From Hyphomicrobium sp. (lineage in GTDB: Bacteria; Pseudomonadota; Alphaproteobacteria; Rhizobiales; Hyphomicrobiaceae), in assembly GCA_013141015.1 (NCBI GenBank), contig JABFRT010000065.1, positions 1-37,362 on the forward strand: a stretch of 37,362 nucleotides of DNA, in the 5' to 3' direction. Made by a program: the position numbers and the translations under genes. Below the pieces are notes generated by a model that was not told the origin of the DNA, searched no databases, and saw only the letters and a list, made by a program, of their open reading frames with translations. Of this stretch, positions 35,516 to 37,362 are shown one piece after another; within the stretch, counting starts at the first letter, position 1; the number at the start of each line of letters is the position of its first letter.

Positions 35516-37362
35516 GCTGCCCCACTCGACAACAACGTCGCATTGCCACCGGTTGACGTGATGTCGGTTGAGCGGGTGCGTTCGGTTGCAAAGCGTACCA
35601 GATAATTTGGGCCGCCAGCCTTGGGTCCTGTACCCGACAAGCCTTCGCCGCCGAACGGCTGCACGCCAACCACCGCGCCGATCTGATTGCGGTTGACGTA
35701 AAGATTACCAACGCGCGCGTGTTCCGCGACGTAATCGGCGACGCTCTCAATGCGGCTATGCAGGCCGAGCGTCAAACCAAATCCAGTGGCGTTCAATGCG
35801 GCGATCACGCGATCTAAATGTCCGCGCTCGAACCTCACGACATGCAAAATCGGCCCGAACACTTCGCCGGGCAGGCGATCTAACCGGTCGATCTCATACA
35901 GCGCTGGCGTGACGTAGGTGCCGGCCCGGCAGGATTCCGGCAGCGGCAGATCGATCAACTCGCGGCCCTCGCGCTGCATGCGCACTTTGTGGCCTTCCAG
36001 CATGTCCTGCGCCGCGTCATCGATGACGGGACCTATGTCGGTCGCGTAGTCGAGCGGATCACCGACGTCGAGCGCTTCGATTGCGCCTGCCAGCATGGCT
36101 TTGATGCGCGGTGCGGCATCGTCTTGCAAAAATAGCACGCGGGCAGCCGAGCAGCGTTGACCGGCGCTATCGAACGCCGAGCGCACCGCGTCACGCACCA
36201 CTTGCTCCGGCAAAGCCGATGAATCGGCGATCATCGCGTTGACACCGCCGGTTTCAGCGATGAACGGAACAATCGCGCCGCGCCGGTCAAACAGCGTCTT
36301 TTGAATCGCGCGCGCGGTGTCGTTTGAACCCGTGAAGGCGACGCCCTGAATGCGCGTGTCTTTTATCAGCGCTTCACCGAGCTTGCCGCCACCCGTCACC
36401 AGGTGCAGCACGTCGCCCGGAACTCCAGCCTCATGCAGCAGGCGGACCGCAAGAAACGCTGTGACCGGCGTTTGCTCTGCGGGCTTTGCAACAACACTAT
36501 TGCCAGCAGCCAGCGCCGCCGCGATCTGGCCTGTAAAAATCGCCAGCGGAAAATTCCACGGGCTGATGCAGGCAAATGGTCCGCGCGCGCGCAGCGTCAA
36601 GGTATTTTCTTCGCCCGTCGGGCCTTTCAGAATGACCGGCTCTGAAAACAAGCGCAGCGCCTCGGTCGCATAGTAGCGCAAATAATCAACCGCCTCGCGC
36701 AGCTCCGCTTGCGCCGCCTCCAGCGTCTTACCGGCTTCGCGGACCAGGGCTGCCATCAACACGACGCGGTCACGCTCATAGAGATCGGCGGCGAGAGTCA
36801 AAATGCGCGCGCGCTCTGTGGCCGGTGATATGTCCCAGCGGTGTGCTGACGCCGCAGCGCCCGTAATCGCTTCTTCCAGCAGCGCCGGTGTTGCCAGCCG
36901 CAACGAGCCGACCCGTTCGCGCTTGTCGTGCGGAGACAGCAGCAGCGATGCGGCATCTCCGCCGGTCGTCGCCTTACCGTTGACGATTGGACCTGCTGCG
37001 AATGGCGTTTTCAGCGTTTTGCTGATCTCGTCGATCAGCGGGCGGCGCACACTGATTTCTGTAAGTGCCAGTCCGGCGCTGGCGGTGCGCACGGGAGCAA
37101 AAATCTGGCGCGGGCGCTCGATCAACGTGACGCGGCGGCCTTCGACGCGTTCGCGTTCGGCGATCTCGACGGGATCGGCAACGATCTCGGAGACCGGCGT
37201 CTCATCATCGGCCAAACGGTTGACGAAAGAGGTGTTGGCGCCATTTTCAAGCAGGCGGCGCACCAAATATCCGAGCAGATCTTCATGCCCCCCGACGGGT
37301 GCATAGATGCGGCACGCACGCCCGGCTTTGCGCTCGCCCATGACTTCATCATAGAGCGCTTC
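35512..37362 (-). CDS. putA: PutA, C-terminal part (aldehyde dehydrogenase region; truncated by the window edge)
   Basis: The open frame continues past 37362, so the 5' part is missing. Present are the end of the proline dehydrogenase barrel (RIYAPVGGHEDLLGYLVRRL and LLENGANTSFVNR) and the L-glutamate-gamma-semialdehyde dehydrogenase domain. The latter has PWNFPLAIFTGQIAAALAAG, VAFTGSNDTA, the Glu-containing AETGGVNAMI and the catalytic Cys in GQRCSAARV. PutA oxidises proline to glutamate in two steps, passing electrons to the quinone pool and NAD+. The C-terminus (ERTRSTDITSTGGNATLL) is the normal end of the family. Whether the N-terminal DNA-binding domain exists cannot be seen. Confidence 0.95.
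   Translation of the reverse strand, partial: EALYDEVMGERKAGRACRIYAPVGGHEDLLGYLVRRLLENGANTSFVNRLADDETPVSEIVADPVEIAERERVEGRRVTLIERPRQIFAPVRTASAGLALTEISVRRPLIDEISKTLKTPFAAGPIVNGKATTGGDAASLLLSPHDKRERVGSLRLATPALLEEAITGAAASAHRWDISPATERARILTLAADLYERDRVVLMAALVREAGKTLEAAQAELREAVDYLRYYATEALRLFSEPVILKGPTGEENTLTLRARGPFACISPWNFPLAIFTGQIAAALAAGNSVVAKPAEQTPVTAFLAVRLLHEAGVPGDVLHLVTGGGKLGEALIKDTRIQGVAFTGSNDTARAIQKTLFDRRGAIVPFIAETGGVNAMIADSSALPEQVVRDAVRSAFDSAGQRCSAARVLFLQDDAAPRIKAMLAGAIEALDVGDPLDYATDIGPVIDDAAQDMLEGHKVRMQREGRELIDLPLPESCRAGTYVTPALYEIDRLDRLPGEVFGPILHVVRFERGHLDRVIAALNATGFGLTLGLHSRIESVADYVAEHARVGNLYVNRNQIGAVVGVQPFGGEGLSGTGPKAGGPNYLVRFATERTRSTDITSTGGNATLLSSGAA

Overview
The window looks like a chromosomal, mostly housekeeping segment of an alphaproteobacterium, most probably a member of the Hyphomicrobiales (Rhizobiales). 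This rests on the divK-pleD pair, an EipB (DUF1849) envelope protein, DUF3572, DUF983 and DUF482 proteins, a clpS-clpA operon, the order plsY-dprA-topA-rnr-SHOCT gene-DUF983-NUDIX-rpmG, a pyrB followed by a non-catalytic dihydroorotase-like gene, a RIME-like intergenic palindrome, and GC-rich codon use. I found no rRNA, tRNA, CRISPR array, insertion sequence, phage or plasmid genes.

Layout, left to right. (1) 1-4 kb: a PcfJ-like protein, then pyrB and a pyrC-like gene with ATGA overlap. (2) 4-8.4 kb: a quinone-oxidoreductase-like dehydrogenase, a convergent THUMP/RlmL-type rRNA methyltransferase, then plsY and dprA coupled by overlap, and a small conserved reverse-strand gene. (3) 8.5-17.4 kb: topA (interrupted by a one-base frameshift), rnr, a decayed gene with three one-base deletions, a SHOCT-domain gene with another one-base frameshift, DUF983, NUDIX and rpmG. 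(4) 17.4-18.2 kb: an unusual lower-GC non-coding stretch with a triplicated 14-bp repeat. (5) 18.2-24.4 kb: the cell-cycle operon divK-pleD (reverse strand), DUF3572, an ABC-F ATPase, eipB, a RidA protein and a glycerophosphodiesterase. (6) 24.4-28.7 kb: a secreted M48 protease, a DUF482 acyltransferase-like protein, a HIT protein, a single-domain GT51 transglycosylase-like protein and an SDR-like protein. (7) 28.7-31.6 kb: clpS-clpA on the reverse strand with a good terminator. (8) 31.6-37.4 kb: a 0.7-kb non-coding stretch, a D-Ala-D-Ala carboxypeptidase with a long Pro/Ala linker and SPOR domain, a bactofilin, a RIME-like repeat, a small secreted protein, and the C-terminal part of PutA, which runs off the right edge.

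Functional themes are pyrimidine synthesis, DNA topology and RNA decay, Caulobacter-type cell-cycle signalling (DivK/PleD, with a possible CtrA site in front of divK), regulated proteolysis (ClpAP with its ClpS adaptor), and envelope shape (carboxypeptidase-SPOR, bactofilin, EipB, transglycosylase, M48). The points most worth a second look are the run of one-base homopolymer-length changes that break topA, the SHOCT gene and a third gene; the pyrC-like gene, which has lost nearly all dihydroorotase metal ligands; and several structured intergenic elements. I did not find convincing evidence for a wholly new multi-gene system.
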